This document shows, in pieces, positions 10,928 through 22,313 of a stretch of DNA of 64,000 nt. The stretch is taken from contig CAJJDP010000117.1 in the NCBI GenBank assembly GCA_905182995.1, positions 71,589 through 135,588 on the forward strand. Direction: 5' to 3'. The translations under genes were made by a program, and so were the position numbers. The notes beneath the pieces are model-generated. The model was not told where the DNA came from. It did not search any database and saw only the letters and a list, made by a program, of their open reading frames with translations. Source of the DNA: Paramecium octaurelia (lineage: Eukaryota > Ciliophora > Oligohymenophorea > Peniculida > Parameciidae). Each line of letters opens with the position of its first letter. The stretch's first letter is position 1.

Positions 10928-13848
10928 TCAAACCTAGTTATCGGTACTTTAACAATCAGTACAAATAAGCTTTATCTAAAATTCATGTATCTTGTTATTA
11001 TCTTTTGGAATCAGTGACTTCATTTTAATATCAATAACTTCATTGTCATTCAAGTTGGAGTCCTATTTTGAATCTGACTTAATTATCTCTAGAATTTTAG
11101 TAGACTTTAACCAAATAAATTAACTCAATTAATTAGTAAATATTATTAAAGTTTCGTAATCCTTCATCATAGACATTACATTAAAGAATCGGATGCTTTA
11201 AATGTCAGGTCTGATCACATGATACAAGCTATCCATTTGATTTTCATAGATTCTATATATATAGATACAAGTAGGTGCATCAATTTCACTACCATACACA
11301 TATAAGAAATATTTTGATGTTACCATTTTTTCAACCTTCTTAAGCGAGAAAGTTGGATATATTTTAGTTCTAATATTTTTTAATTAAAGTTGCTATTCTT
11401 TTTTAAACAACAATTTTCTCAAGAATATTGCTTTCTCAATAAACAATAGTTGTTTGCTTTATTCATCCTCTGATATATCACAGACTGATAAAATAAAAAT
11501 TCCATCTTCAGTTAATTGAACTTACAACCTTTCTTTAGTTGGTTTTTTAGTCACACCAACAAGAAGAGAACTCAAGTATGATATTTAAGAAGTACTCTCT
11601 TCGATAATATAAATTTCAATTATGATTTGGAACACGAAATTTTTATATTTTATAATTGGAAGAAAAAGTAACTCTTTAAAATTATTCAGATCAACTACTA
11701 ATTCAAATATTTTGTAACAGTCTACTTCTAAACTTCTCACATTTAAATTACCCTCTGAGTAACCAAAAAATCTCCAATTCAGTGTATAAAAATTATCTGT
11801 TAGAATTGTGAATACTTATATATATTTCAATAATATAATAGAAAGAATATTTCCTTTAGTGTTCCAATATACATCATATAATTAAAGAACTTTTTATCCT
11901 TTCTAAAATTATACTTAATAAGTATGAATAAATTCTCCACCAAAACCATGTTTCAATTTTCCAACGTATGCAAATTAATGCTTCATCTCAGTCGATTAAC
12001 AAACTAAATTTGATAAATCGGCATCTTCGACCATTTGATCTATAATTTTTTGACAGGAAAGAAAAGAAGATTGAGCATCACATTCCATCATACTTATATA
12101 TGTACCTATTTTTTGGAGTAAATAGTTTTCATTATTGAATTGACACAAGGTTACAAATTCAGCCATAACCTGGAATTTATTCATTCTCTCTATATTCACC
12201 AAAAAATTTTGTGGTGTAAATTTGGTTTCTTTATTAATAAAATTAATATCCTCTAGACTTAAAGCAGAACCAGAAAAATATTTACTAAAATCAAACTTTA
12301 TTGTTAACTCATTTTTAGTATACCTCAAAATAAAAACGTTCTTCTCTTTTTCTTTATAAAATTTCGGCCATATTTTTGTTGGATCCAATGGTTATACTTG
12401 ATAGTATATATTGATATCTTAACATTGAATTTAATCAAAATAAAAACCATATTTTTGTAATGAGAATTAGAGCAATTAAGGATTTTTTGTTTCAGATAGA
12501 TTTACAAGTTCTATTCTTATTAATTGCAAATCTAAAATTTTTATCACATTTTATTCTTCATATAGGAGAGTACTTGAAATAATACTAAAATAATATAATC
12601 TTGAATTTACAACACCTTAGTAAATCAATAAAATTTCAGAATGTTTCCTCAAATTAATACTAAAAACTTAAAATCCTTCATAATTTGTGAAAATCAAATA
12701 ATACTTATCTGATACAACATTTCTACTATATACTGTTTCTGATTTTAATTCATATTTCTTTTGAAGAATTGTTTCAGTTTATCCTTTTGCTTGAAGGTAA
12801 TTGATATTACTAACTTTTAAAAGAACAAATGTTAAAAAATTTTCACCCCAAAGCATTAAGGAAAAAATCTATTATGAAGTCTAGATTTGAAGGAAGTCAT
12901 ACATGATATGAACTCCGAAAAGCTATGTTTGAAAATTATTAACTTTAATTTCCTCACTCCATGAGATTTTCAAATTTCGAAAAGTTAAGCCTCCTTTGAA
13001 TCTTGTTATAAATACTAATACTATTAATATTAATCTTACCAAGCTCCTAATATAAATCAAAATCAGTTATGAAATCATCAGGTTGGCTATGAGCTTCATA
13101 CTATTTAAAAAACATTAAATCTGGATAAAATAAACTAATAATTTAAAATAGGAATAGTGAGGAAATTTCTGATATATACTTATTATTGTCAATTCTCCCT
13201 TTATAAATAAAAACACCCAAATAAGTTGGAGAATATTTAGCATTGACTTTTGATTCTGGAGGTATTGTAACATCTGATATGAGAGTGTGTTATAATTTTT
13301 ATTTATATTCAGAAAAAGTTATGATCTCAAGTTAGTTTGTAATATCATCCTTGCATGTTATGATAAACAAATCCCTTATATAAATTACTTTATAGCAATG
13401 CTCCCTATTGATAATGAATTAAACATCAAAATATATTATGTTATCAGTGGTAAATACACATTTAACTAGCCTATAAACTGTTTAATTATCGATAGTATTT
13501 CTTATAAAGCAAAAATAAGAACTCACCTTATTTTTATATTTTAAAATGTGTTCCAAAATTTAAATAACCTCGTCGTTAATAATACCATATCTAGTAATTC
13601 GTTACATGTATGAAAAAGGAACATCAGACTATTGATCAGAAGGAGTGCTCATATGATAGGTCAGGTCATCTACAATCATATAGTCAGATAATAATAAATC
13701 ATAATTTTCACCACTTGCGATCGTTATTAAAGGATTTTCAATTTCTTTCAACTAAAACTTTATAAATATCTTTTACATGGCAAAAATCTCTCCCCTAACC
13801 CAAAACTTGAATAATAATGACAACCAAAAAAATCCATTTAATTCTCAT
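10928..13848 (-). CDS. Large secreted/extracellular protein, unknown function
   Basis: Starts with a clear signal peptide (MRIKWIFLVVIIIQVLGQG); a 25-nt intron at 13752-13776 follows soon after. The mature N-terminus (LITIASGENYDLLLSDY) closely resembles that of the giant protein at 37409-42596 (LLTIVSGETFRLPLNDY), so the two are taken as paralogues. No transmembrane segment is evident at the C-terminus, which ends IKLICTDCQSTDNQV. Total length is not a multiple of three after one intron, so at least one more small intron remains unplaced. Function unknown; beta-rich repeated architecture is a guess. Confidence 0.7.
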
Positions 13849-14096
13849 TAAAAATACTTCGTATAATAGTGTAAAGTAAGTTTATTATTGATACTTTTGA
13901 GAAAAAATATAAAAAATGGAAAATTATCTAAAAATGTTTAATTTTATGCAAAACGATGGTATTAATCATCTCTTTTTAGTAAAACAATTAAATTTATTAG
14001 TACTTCCAATTCTTGAATTTAGATTTAAGTATCTTTGTCATATATATAAATATCATATAATATATTATTGTTTATTATTTATTTTCTTATTGTGTA

Positions 14097-14919
14097 ATGA
14101 ATCATAACTCTATGAAATACAATAGGCCTAAAAGAGCTTTAACAACATTAGAGAAGAAATATGATAGAAGTGCTTTCATTAATAGAAATCCTAAAACAAT
14201 GCTAAGAGATCTTTTGTTTGAATAAAATGTATAGTAAAGTTAATAATTAAAGATTTTATAGACTGAAATAAGCAAAGAATAAAAAATGTATCAGATTCCA
14301 ATAAATTCCAATGTCTTACAGATATTCTATAGACATACCAGATTTAGATGAATATTTTGGAATGAAAGAATAGATTTAAATCGAAAATTGTATTTAAGAT
14401 TGCAAGAAGAAAGTTAATGTTTGTAAAAACAGATTGGAACAATTGAAATTTAAGATTAATGATTAATATATTTAAGAGATGGAAGAATAAGACATAAGCG
14501 AATTATAATAAGTTTAACTACCGAAGAATTGTAAGACAAAACAAGAGGGAAAGGATTATTGTTATTACTAGAATAGAATTCACACTACAATTAGTGATAA
14601 TTATTCACGAAAAACAAATTAAGTCGATAAATTTAACTAAACTTTATACTTTTTAATGAGCAATAGAGATAGATCGTTAGAAGAAAAATCAGAAAAATTA
14701 AATAATACGATTTAAGGTCAAAGATTCTTGGATGATACCTAGAATGAACTTAAAAAATCGCTTAATTATAGTGTTAGGTAAAGTTTATAGCAGAAAAATA
14801 AATTCCTTTCTATGTTATAATAATTATAGAAGGAAAAGGAGAGCATTGATAATTCAAAGAGGAAAAGATTGCAAAAGCTAAGGAAACAAATATTGGAAGG
14901 ATAGTTTGCAGAAATATGA
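14097..14919 (+). CDS. Coiled-coil protein, 262 aa
   Basis: Starts MNHNSMKYNRPKRALTTLEK and is rich in Lys, Glu and Gln with heptad-like stretches (LEEKSEKLNNTIQGQRFLDD), suggesting coiled coils over most of its length. One 34-nt intron (14288-14321, ending CAG) restores the frame; total coding length is then 263 codons including TGA. Divergent from the secreted-protein gene, whose start is about 250 bp away. No family recognised; cytoskeletal or basal-body coiled-coil proteins of this kind are common in ciliates. Confidence 0.65.
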
Positions 14920-15007
14920 TTATAAAATCTATCGCTATTTTCTTTGATTGAATGATTAACTGTATTTAGATTATGATTTAAATCTATATTTAATTACTCA
15001 GTATTAA

Positions 15008-15736
15008 TCAAATTTTAGTATTTCTATTTACATAGAGTTCTATTGAATGATCAGTGTTTTTAATCATGAACAAAATGCAATCTAAACATTCCCTCAGGAT
15101 TGTATAGAAATCCAAGTCACTTGTTTTTAGAGTCATTCTACTTTACTCTAAATTATAATAGTCTTCCTTATAACTGCATATGTAATATTTCTTAATCTAT
15201 TAATGTAATTGTTGTAAGGAATTCTTTAATTCATAGCTTATGACTTAAACATTTTAACATTTAAAATAATTAAGTGATGTTTGTATTTAATTTTTCTCAT
15301 ATTTCAGTTATTCATTCTACTTAATAATTTATTAACATTCTTCTTCCAATTGTTCAATTTTTGGTTTTAGATTAGCTAATTATAGCAATTATTTCATCAA
15401 ATTCTTATTCTATATATCTAATTGGGCAATCTTATTCTATTAATCCCTTATTATGCTATCTTTTTGCAATAAAATGGTCAGCAATTATTTTTTTTCTTTT
15501 TATATTTATTAAACCATAAGAGAAAAACTGTATGTTTAATTAATTTTGTTTTCTTGGGATGTGAGCCTGAATTCTTAATTCTCAATAGAAGTTGATGATT
15601 TTTTTAATAAATCCTCTATTTTATTATTGACCTCACTCAAACGTGAATTGTTTTAGGGTGTTTAAACAGCGCTAAGATTATTTGACCTAAATGATAGATT
15701 AGTGAGATGAGTTGAGGTTGATCTAGAAAACTTCAT
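15008..15736 (-). CDS. Coiled-coil protein, 242 aa
   Basis: One uninterrupted frame of 243 codons from ATG at 15734-15736 to TGA at 15008-15010. A Ser/Thr/Asn-rich N-terminus (MKFSRSTSTHLTNLSFRSNN) precedes a long Gln/Glu/Lys coiled coil (for example KPKIEQLEEECQQIIKQNEQ). Many Gln codons are TAA/TAG. Convergent with the coiled-coil gene at 14097-14919, about 90 bp away. Not assigned to a family. Confidence 0.72.
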
Positions 15737-15976
15737 TTAATATTGTTTATTTTTATGTTATATTATATATAATTAGGACTTAAAAAAGAGTTTCATAAAA
15801 TAAATAGAACTTCTACTCGGAAATGAGAACTAAATTAAATACTAATATTTTTATTTATTAGTTTAATGAATATTTTAAATCATTGCAAATGAGTCTCCTA
15901 AAGTAATAATCATTCATTTAGTTATCATTAACAAAATCACATGTGGGGCTAATTATCTCTCAATTTGTAGAACTCA

Positions 15977-16661
15977 ATGGAGAAGCAGCAATTCAATAAG
16001 TAACGCAATAGTGAAGCTATAGCTACGGGAATTTTAATGATTATCATCGACTACTCCTAGATACGCTAATGTATGGGAAGATGCGTATAGTGAACAGGTT
16101 TTTTTAAGATTAATGAAATTAGAGGCAATTGAAACAGATTATGCAAAGATTATTGAAGAGTCATAATAATTATAGCTTTAATGAAATAATTTGAAATCAA
16201 CTTAAAAGCAAAGAGGTAAAGATACTTAATTCTAATATTGGAAGAATGGTTTCAAACATGAGGAGCTATGTTCGCCGCTGAAATTTCAAAGATAATGGCA
16301 TATTTTCAAGACTAAGAATGATCAATATGATAATTTGAAGGGAAATAATCAGTATATAGGAAAATTAGTTACTTAGTTATCAACTTTAAAAGAGATGCTG
16401 GAAAATATGAAGAATATATTATTTAATTGAAAGAATAAATTGACAACATCAAGCAAATTTAGTTTAGGATTAGAAGAATTTGAAGACCATAAATAAATTA
16501 AGGAAAATTTTGAATAAAAGAACACTATTTTATTATTTTTTTTAAACCAATTAATTTTGAATGTTAAAATAGATGATTTGATCTAAGAAGTCTAAATATT
16601 GAAAAATGTATGCAATTAGATGAAATTATTTAATGAATTGGAAAGCAAATTTAAGCGTTGA
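15977..16661 (+). pseudogene. Coiled-coil gene with two unexplained in-frame TGA codons
   Basis: A start at 15977 (MEKQQFNNYGNFNDYHRLLL) followed by introns at 16000-16022 (23 nt) and 16071-16090 (20 nt) gives IEQVFLRLMKLEAIETDYAK and a Gln/Glu/Lys coiled-coil frame that stays coherent to a TGA at 16659-16661. Within it lie in-frame TGAs at 16182-16184 and 16428-16430 that I cannot place inside any GT...AG intron. Either the gene is a decaying copy, two cryptic introns escape me, or there are sequence errors. Protein family unknown. Confidence 0.45.
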
Positions 16662-17040
16662 AGAAGTAGCTCAGTTATTCTTTATTAATTTTCAATTACA
16701 TTTATTCGATGATAGAATTGGGTAATTGTAGAAACATAAATTAATTAAGAGAAAACCTAAATTCATGGTTAAAATAATTTTCTATAAAAAAATATTCTAA
16801 TAAACTTTTGGATTACTCTATTTTAAAATTATCGTTATCACAAACTAATGAAGATCCATGATTATTACTTAAATTATTATTAATCTAATTAAGATTTACA
16901 TTTATTAAATGAGTTTGTTGACTCCACTTTTTTTCCAATAATGATACTCACTGTTAAATTTAAGAATTCTAATTTTTATGAAATTCTGGCAATTTAAGCT
17001 GTTTACTAAAAAAGTGCAATTTTATTGATACTTTTATAAT
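16662..17040. other. Intergenic stretch
   Basis: Very AT-rich; no frame with coding character seen on either strand. Confidence 0.5.
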
Positions 17041-17059
17041 AAAAATGGAAGGAGAACAA

Positions 17060-17380
17060 TGATTTACTCTAATCTAACAGAAGAACGATTAAAAATTTAA
17101 GATATGTTGAATTAATGTGTTTTAAGAAATATGGTTTCTTTAGGAATTTATGGATTAATTTTTTAATGATGTAAGTTTTAAATGAAAGAATACATTGAAA
17201 TTAAGTAAGTTGCTTAGGAAAAATAAGGAGATACTTTTTACTGATAACATTTATATATTAAATATATTCGAATAAGAGTTATTGGTTATTATTAAAGATA
17301 ATAGAATGGATCAGCTATAATCCACATTTACATAGACAAATATTTCTGATCCAATTTATGTTTTTAAATTATTTGTAAAG
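17060..17380 (+). CDS. Possible small gene, model unresolved
   Basis: One plus frame opens with MIYSNLTEERLKIQDMLNQ at about 17060 and another downstream reads FMDQFFNDN and then NKEILFTDNIYILNIFEQEL. These look like parts of one small gene, but the joining intron and the stop before the convergent J-domain gene could not be placed. Unrecognised product. Confidence 0.25.
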
Positions 17381-17388
17381 TTAAGATT

Positions 17389-17798
17389 TCATTTTCTTTT
17401 TCTAATTCTTTTTTTTTTAATTTATTCTGTTTCTTGTTTATTTGAAAAGTTTCTTAGGAATTCTCGATCCTCTTTTGATATAAAATCATCCCTAATATCA
17501 TATTGTAACTTTGGTTCTTCTTGTGACTATTTAAAATAGCTTATCAGTTCATTCCAATTTTCTCTAGTTTATAGTCTTCTGTCGTATTTTGATTTCGATT
17601 CCTCTTTCGATAGGGTAGTGTAGGCTTCATTTATTTAGTTAAATTAATCTGTTGCACCAAATTCACTATTCTTATCCTAAAAAGACATCAGCAATTTAAT
17701 ACTGGATGCCACTAAAGGGCTAATTTATGATAGGCCTACTTAATTTGGTTAGGTTTAGCATTCCTCTCCAAGCCCAAAGTGTCATAATGATTTTTCAT
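17389..17798 (-). CDS. J-domain (DnaJ/HSP40-type) protein, 127 aa
   Basis: Small co-chaperone consisting of an N-terminal J domain: NHYDTLGLERNAKPNQIKQA, then AYHKLALQWHPDK and a third helix ending KSKYDRR. The signature HPD, which activates Hsp70 ATPase, is intact but is split by a 26-nt intron at 17677-17702 (exactly between CCA and GAT). A short basic tail ends RIRKRK before TGA. After splicing the gene is 128 codons including stop. No Gly/Phe or zinc region, so it is a type III (J-only) protein. Hsp70 partner unknown. Confidence 0.85.
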
Positions 17799-18003
17799 TA
17801 TTATTATTCCATCTGAACATCCCTAAATAAACCATAGAAATTCTGGAACAAATTTTATTATTATAAATATAATCAAGCTAAGACTTTCTTTTACACAACT
17901 TTTTGTCACTCTCCACATTCTCATTTGGAACCTAACTGTTTAAATTAATATATTTATACATAAATTTATTAATTTTCAAAGGTAATCTATTTTATTTTTC
18001 CAT
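17782..18003 (-). CDS. Small hypothetical protein upstream of and overlapping the J-domain gene
   Basis: A 73-codon frame, MEKQNRLPLKINKFMYKYIN onward, ends at TGA 17782-17784, so it overlaps the J-domain start by 17 nt in another frame. It is Asn/Lys-rich and has no known motif. It could be a separate gene, or the first exon of a longer J-protein with an unplaced intron. Confidence 0.3.
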
Positions 18004-18438
18004 AATTTCAACTTTTGATAATCAATAAATCCTTATTCTTGCTTCCTAACCTCATTGAAAAGATTATTCAGCTTTCCTATTTGAAACCAACACTTTCAAT
18101 TGGCTATTTGTGATCAATAGCAATTATCCATTTTTTCCAGATTTTTATAGATTTAGGTTTTTTGTATAAAATAATTAAATATGAATGTTTTTAAAGAATA
18201 AATTCTTTTAATTAATTTTACGTATGTTTAAAAAACCTCCCTTTTCATTATTATCATATGATAAACTTCTACATTCTTAACTGGTGTGTGAATAAATTGG
18301 TATTTCACAAAAATCATATTTACAATCCATTTATAAGTTACAATTATTTAATGTAAGTATAATGTATCTTTCAAATTATAGAATCAAAAATAAGTTGAAA
18401 CATCATGATTCAGATTAATCTCTTTAATTTGATTTAAG

Positions 18439-18588
18439 ATGGCTTATATTTTTAAGTACTTAAACTTCCTTTTCCAATTTTATTTTAGCCAAATAAATTT
18501 ATTTGAAGAATTCAATACTTTTATTGCTGGGTAAAATAGGGATTTTGAGTGTTTACAACAATGTTAATTATTAATTGATGGCGCTTGA
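18439..18588 (+). CDS. Possible short frame, 49 aa
   Basis: ATG at 18439 opens MAYIFKYLNFLFQFYFSQIN and ends FECLQQCQLLIDGA before TGA at 18586. Composition is plausible, but the frame is short enough to be chance. The flanking spacers (18004-18438 and 18589-19152) show nothing else I can support. Confidence 0.2.
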
Positions 18589-19152
18589 AAGAAGATTTAA
18601 ATTAAAAAACTATAAATGTATTTGTTAAAAATATAAATCTTAATGCATTGTGAAAAAGAAAATAGTCACTTTAAATTAATTCTAATGATAATACTATTCA
18701 ATATAATTTTAGATATCATTAGTTATTCAGTTTATACTAAATTGACCTTTTAGATTTATCTTTCTCAACTATCAGTTTCAGTTTCACATTTTATTCATCT
18801 ACCTATTATATTTATCGATAATCTTCAATTTAAATTATTCATTCACTTTGTTTTGAGATATATGAATATTCTTAAAAAAATAATAAAGAGTTCTCATATG
18901 ATATGCCAAAAATTCATTTAAATTACAAATATATCTATTTTTTCTCTGAAATGTTCATTAGAAGGTTACAATACAAAATTTATTTATTCATTTTATATAC
19001 TTTTTCTTAAGCTAAAGAATTAATGTTTAAATTATTTAAAATGCTTATATTGGATTATTTTCAAAATTCCACGTTCCCATAGAGATTGAAATAAAAAATA
19101 ACAAATTTTTCAGTATATTTATATAATTGATTCTTTTTCGTTATTTATAATA

Positions 19153-20048
19153 ATGAAATTATACGACATTATAGAAATCATTAAACTTACTGAGTAGAGA
19201 GGACAGGAGCTATTAATAGATGCTTTGGTAATGGGGATTGAAATAGGAAGAGGAAATATTTCTGATTTTAATGACCTCAAGAGTGTTGTAGAATAATTAA
19301 AGAATCTAAAACAGAAAATCGATAATAGCCTATTCAGTCCCTTCATTAGAGATGATATTTATGATAGGATAATTAACGAAAAAGAAAATGTAATTATTTA
19401 AATAATTCTGAGTTGGCTGATGTTTTATAAAGTTTCTAAAACTCTTTGAGAAGAATATCATAATAAAATATATAAAATGGAGTTTGCTAAGTTTGTAATA
19501 AGTACGTGCATGGACAGGATAAAATGAAAACAATCTAGTGGGAATGCAACCATTTATTTCATTAGTAATGTGTCTTGCCAAATTTAATTATTCAAAATCA
19601 AACATCTCCAAAATATCAATGTCCAATATGTGAAAACTAAACACCTAAAGATGAGATAATGAACCAATTACAAAATAATAAATAATAAGTGGTTTCTTGT
19701 TGTCCAACACCAGCATGCAGAAAAAAATTTGTATTTTAAGGATAAGAAATTTATAGATGCTAAAATTGCAAAAAGAAATACTGTCTTCGATGTTTTTCTT
19801 AAAGCCATGGAATTAATAAATGTCAAACAAGTGATAATATTGAATTTAAAAATGGTGATAATTATAAGGAATGTCCAAATTGTAAAAAATGGATAAAAAC
19901 ATCATAAGTTGATAGTACTATTTAATGTTATAAATGTAATAAAACTGTTTGTTTAGGATGTAATGATTCAAAATGCAGTTCTTGTTGCTAAAAAAAAGAA
20001 AAGTTTTTTTCCTCTTTTTTAAGTAAATTTTCGACTAAATAATAATGA
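19153..20048 (+). CDS. RBR-type (RING-IBR-RING2) zinc protein lacking the catalytic Cys
   Basis: 290 residues after removal of a 23-nt intron (19390-19412, ending GAG). A helical N-terminus is followed by RING1 (VCQVCNKYVHGQDKMKTIQW then ECNHLFHQQC and QCPIC), an IBR (CCPTPACRKKFVFQGQEIYR, CQNCKKKYCLRCFSQSHGI) and a RING2-like module (ECPNCKKWIKTSQVDSTIQC, YKCNKTVCLGCNDSKCSSCC). In RBR ubiquitin ligases the transthiolation Cys sits nine residues after the second RING2 Cys; here that position is Asp. The fold is therefore RBR, but ligase activity by the usual mechanism is doubtful. It may act as a scaffold or ubiquitin reader. Confidence 0.8.
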
Positions 20049-20136
20049 AATGAAATCAAATAAATAAATGAAAAATATTAAAAATATAATTCAAAAACAT
20101 TCACAATTGAATCCTTTAGTTATTTTAAAGACAATT

Positions 20137-20460
20137 TCAACTATCTATGAATTAAAAGCACCATAACTCTGATTATAAAATAATGTTTTCTTTCTGTATT
20201 TTTTCTTGATCATATTTTTGATATTTGATTTTATCTTTAAGCAAGCTACACTGTTATTTGAGAATCATATTAGAATTATAATTTTGGATTTCTAAATAAG
20301 ACCAAAATATTTTAAGGAGATTTCTATTTTATTCTATATTCCTCTATTAAATCAATAATTTTAATCTGATATAAAATGCGAGTCTTTACCATCCATTATA
20401 AGATTAAAGTGGCTTTTAATAAATATTGATTGATTTAATATTTTATGGTAAAGTTGCCAA
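20137..20460 (-). CDS. Short coiled-coil protein, start unresolved
   Basis: A minus-strand frame ending at TGA 20137-20139 reads LKIFWSYLEIQNYNSNMILK and KDKIKYQKYDQEKIQKENII, a typical coiled coil with TAA/TAG glutamines. The frame stays open upstream to about 20460 without an obvious ATG; the first internal ATG is at 20266-20268. The divergent gene at 20492 begins about 30 bp beyond, so the promoter would be tiny or a first exon is missing from the model. Confidence 0.4.
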
Positions 20461-20491
20461 AATTTTTAATTTAATTTTATTTAATTAATAA

Positions 20492-21933
20492 ATGAGTTTT
20501 TAAGGATTTTTGGTTAAGAAAACTATCTAATAGTTCCCAATTAGATAAAAGCCTGTATATTATGATGATTACACTGATTAAAATTTTGTTCTTTTCATAA
20601 ACAAAAAATTAGCAGATCTAAGATGTATTGTATGAATTTATTAGTTTAAAGTGGCAGCAACGATATATCAGCTAAGCGAATTATGAACCTAAAAATAAAA
20701 ATCCCAAAAGACAAGAATACTGAGGGGCATAAAATAAAAAGAAAGGCTTCTTTAAAGCGCAAATCTATGTCTGTTTAAAAAGATGATTCAGAAAAAAAGT
20801 TTCGCTACAAATTTAGATCTCCACCAGTTAAACCTGAGGTTAGATTAGCTTCCTATCTAAATGATGAATTACTTAGATAGCATTAAATTAGTCCATTGTA
20901 TTAGGAATACAAACTAGCCAATTTGAAAGCCAACTTAATAAAATTGCAATCCAAGAAGTCATACTAATTAAATGAGTTGAATCATGTGGAATTGGAAGAT
21001 GAAGAATAAGTGAAATATTTTCTGACAGAGATTTGCAGGAATCATCCAGAGATTGATGTAGGGAAACTACTAAGTGTGGATGTTGAGAAGAAAGAATTAA
21101 AATTAGATAATTAAGAGCAAATATTGAAGGATCTAGTTTTAAAGAGAATAAAGTAAGAAGAATTGGAATAATTGATGAAATTGGAAGAATAATACAATTA
21201 AAATCTTGTAAATATTTACAAGGAAACCAGATATGATTAATTTGAACCAGAATTTAAGAAATAAGGCTAAATTAATATGTGTAAAATAAAGAGACAAAAA
21301 GAAATTTAGGATAAGATGTTTGCTGAAATTTTTAAAGTTAAATCCCATCGTTCTTCAAAGCATAATCTTACAAAGCATTTCTTTCAGGCTAAGAATAAAA
21401 CTCCTGAATCCAAACACAAGGTTACCCTTTCTTAATAATTTACACCTTCTAATAATATATTTATTTCATAGCCTACCACTGTCCCAATGTCACCCTAAAT
21501 TTCTATACATTAAGAACTCAAACCAAGTTATTTGACAACATCAATTGGTACTTTTAGTGACAGCAAATCACCAATTAATGTTCCAAACACTGATTTTAGT
21601 TATAAAATTAAGACTATTATGGATAAATGTGAATTGTTTGAGGATGAACACAAAATATCAAATTAAATACTTAAAAAAAGAATAAACTTAATGGGAAGAG
21701 AGTTGAATACATATTTTGATACAGCCAGATGTAGATATAAAAACCAAGAAATGGAAATGGATACTAATGAAGGATTTGATAGATTTTTGTAAGAAAACTA
21801 ATTTAAAAGAAAATTGATTGAATTTTAGGTCAGTTAAGTACAAAATTTGCATGAAGTATTAAGTCAGAAAGCAAAAAGAGAATTAACTAATAATTTTATG
21901 GGATCTGATTAAGACAAATAGAAATTATTTTGA
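20492..21933 (+). CDS. Basic coiled-coil hypothetical protein, 473 aa
   Basis: One 20-nt intron (20625-20644) and then a single frame to TGA 21931-21933. N-terminus MSFQGFLVKKTIQQFPIRQK; a Lys/Arg-rich segment (KIKRKASLKRKSMSV) follows the intron, then a Glu/Lys/Gln helix-rich middle, a Ser/Thr/Pro-rich linker and a C-terminal helical part (LTNNFMGSDQDKQKLF at the end). No recognised domain. Probably a ciliate-specific structural protein. Confidence 0.7.
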
Positions 21934-22313
21934 TTTTAGATTTTATTTATATACAATTATTTGCTGTTGAATTATATAATTGATTGATCTTAAATTACAA
22001 CTTATAAATGAATTTATTAATAATTCTATTAATTTATGAAACTCATTTGCCATTGATATTTCCAAAAGAAAAAATAATAGAGTCTAATTGATGACAGTCA
22101 AATAATTATTGATAATTATAAGTCTGAATTCAAGGTTAGTCAAAATCATAAAAAAATTAAAATGAAAATCCTTTAATTAATTATGAAATATAGTAATTTA
22201 AATATATATAAAAATCAAATATTATTATGATGACTTAAAATATTAAAATTGATTTAGTGTTTTAAATAGAATCTTTATAATTTTATATATAAATTTATCT
22301 CATTAAAAAATCA
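21934..22313. other. Intergenic stretch
   Basis: About 380 bp of very AT-rich DNA between two plus-strand genes; presumably holds the 3' end signal of one and the promoter of the next. No coding frame supported. Confidence 0.5.

Noticed and set aside
13916-14107. Plus-strand frame of 63 codons between divergent genes
   Set aside because: Very AT-rich, overlaps the start of the better supported coiled-coil gene in another frame.
15047-15300. Plus-strand frame resembling a membrane protein
   Set aside because: The complementary strand carries an uninterrupted 242-residue Gln/Glu-rich coiled-coil gene; hydrophobic antisense is what such a gene produces.
16182-16430. Selenocysteine or reassigned TGA
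   Set aside because: No selenoprotein family match and no Cys-like context; decay, cryptic introns or sequence error are simpler.
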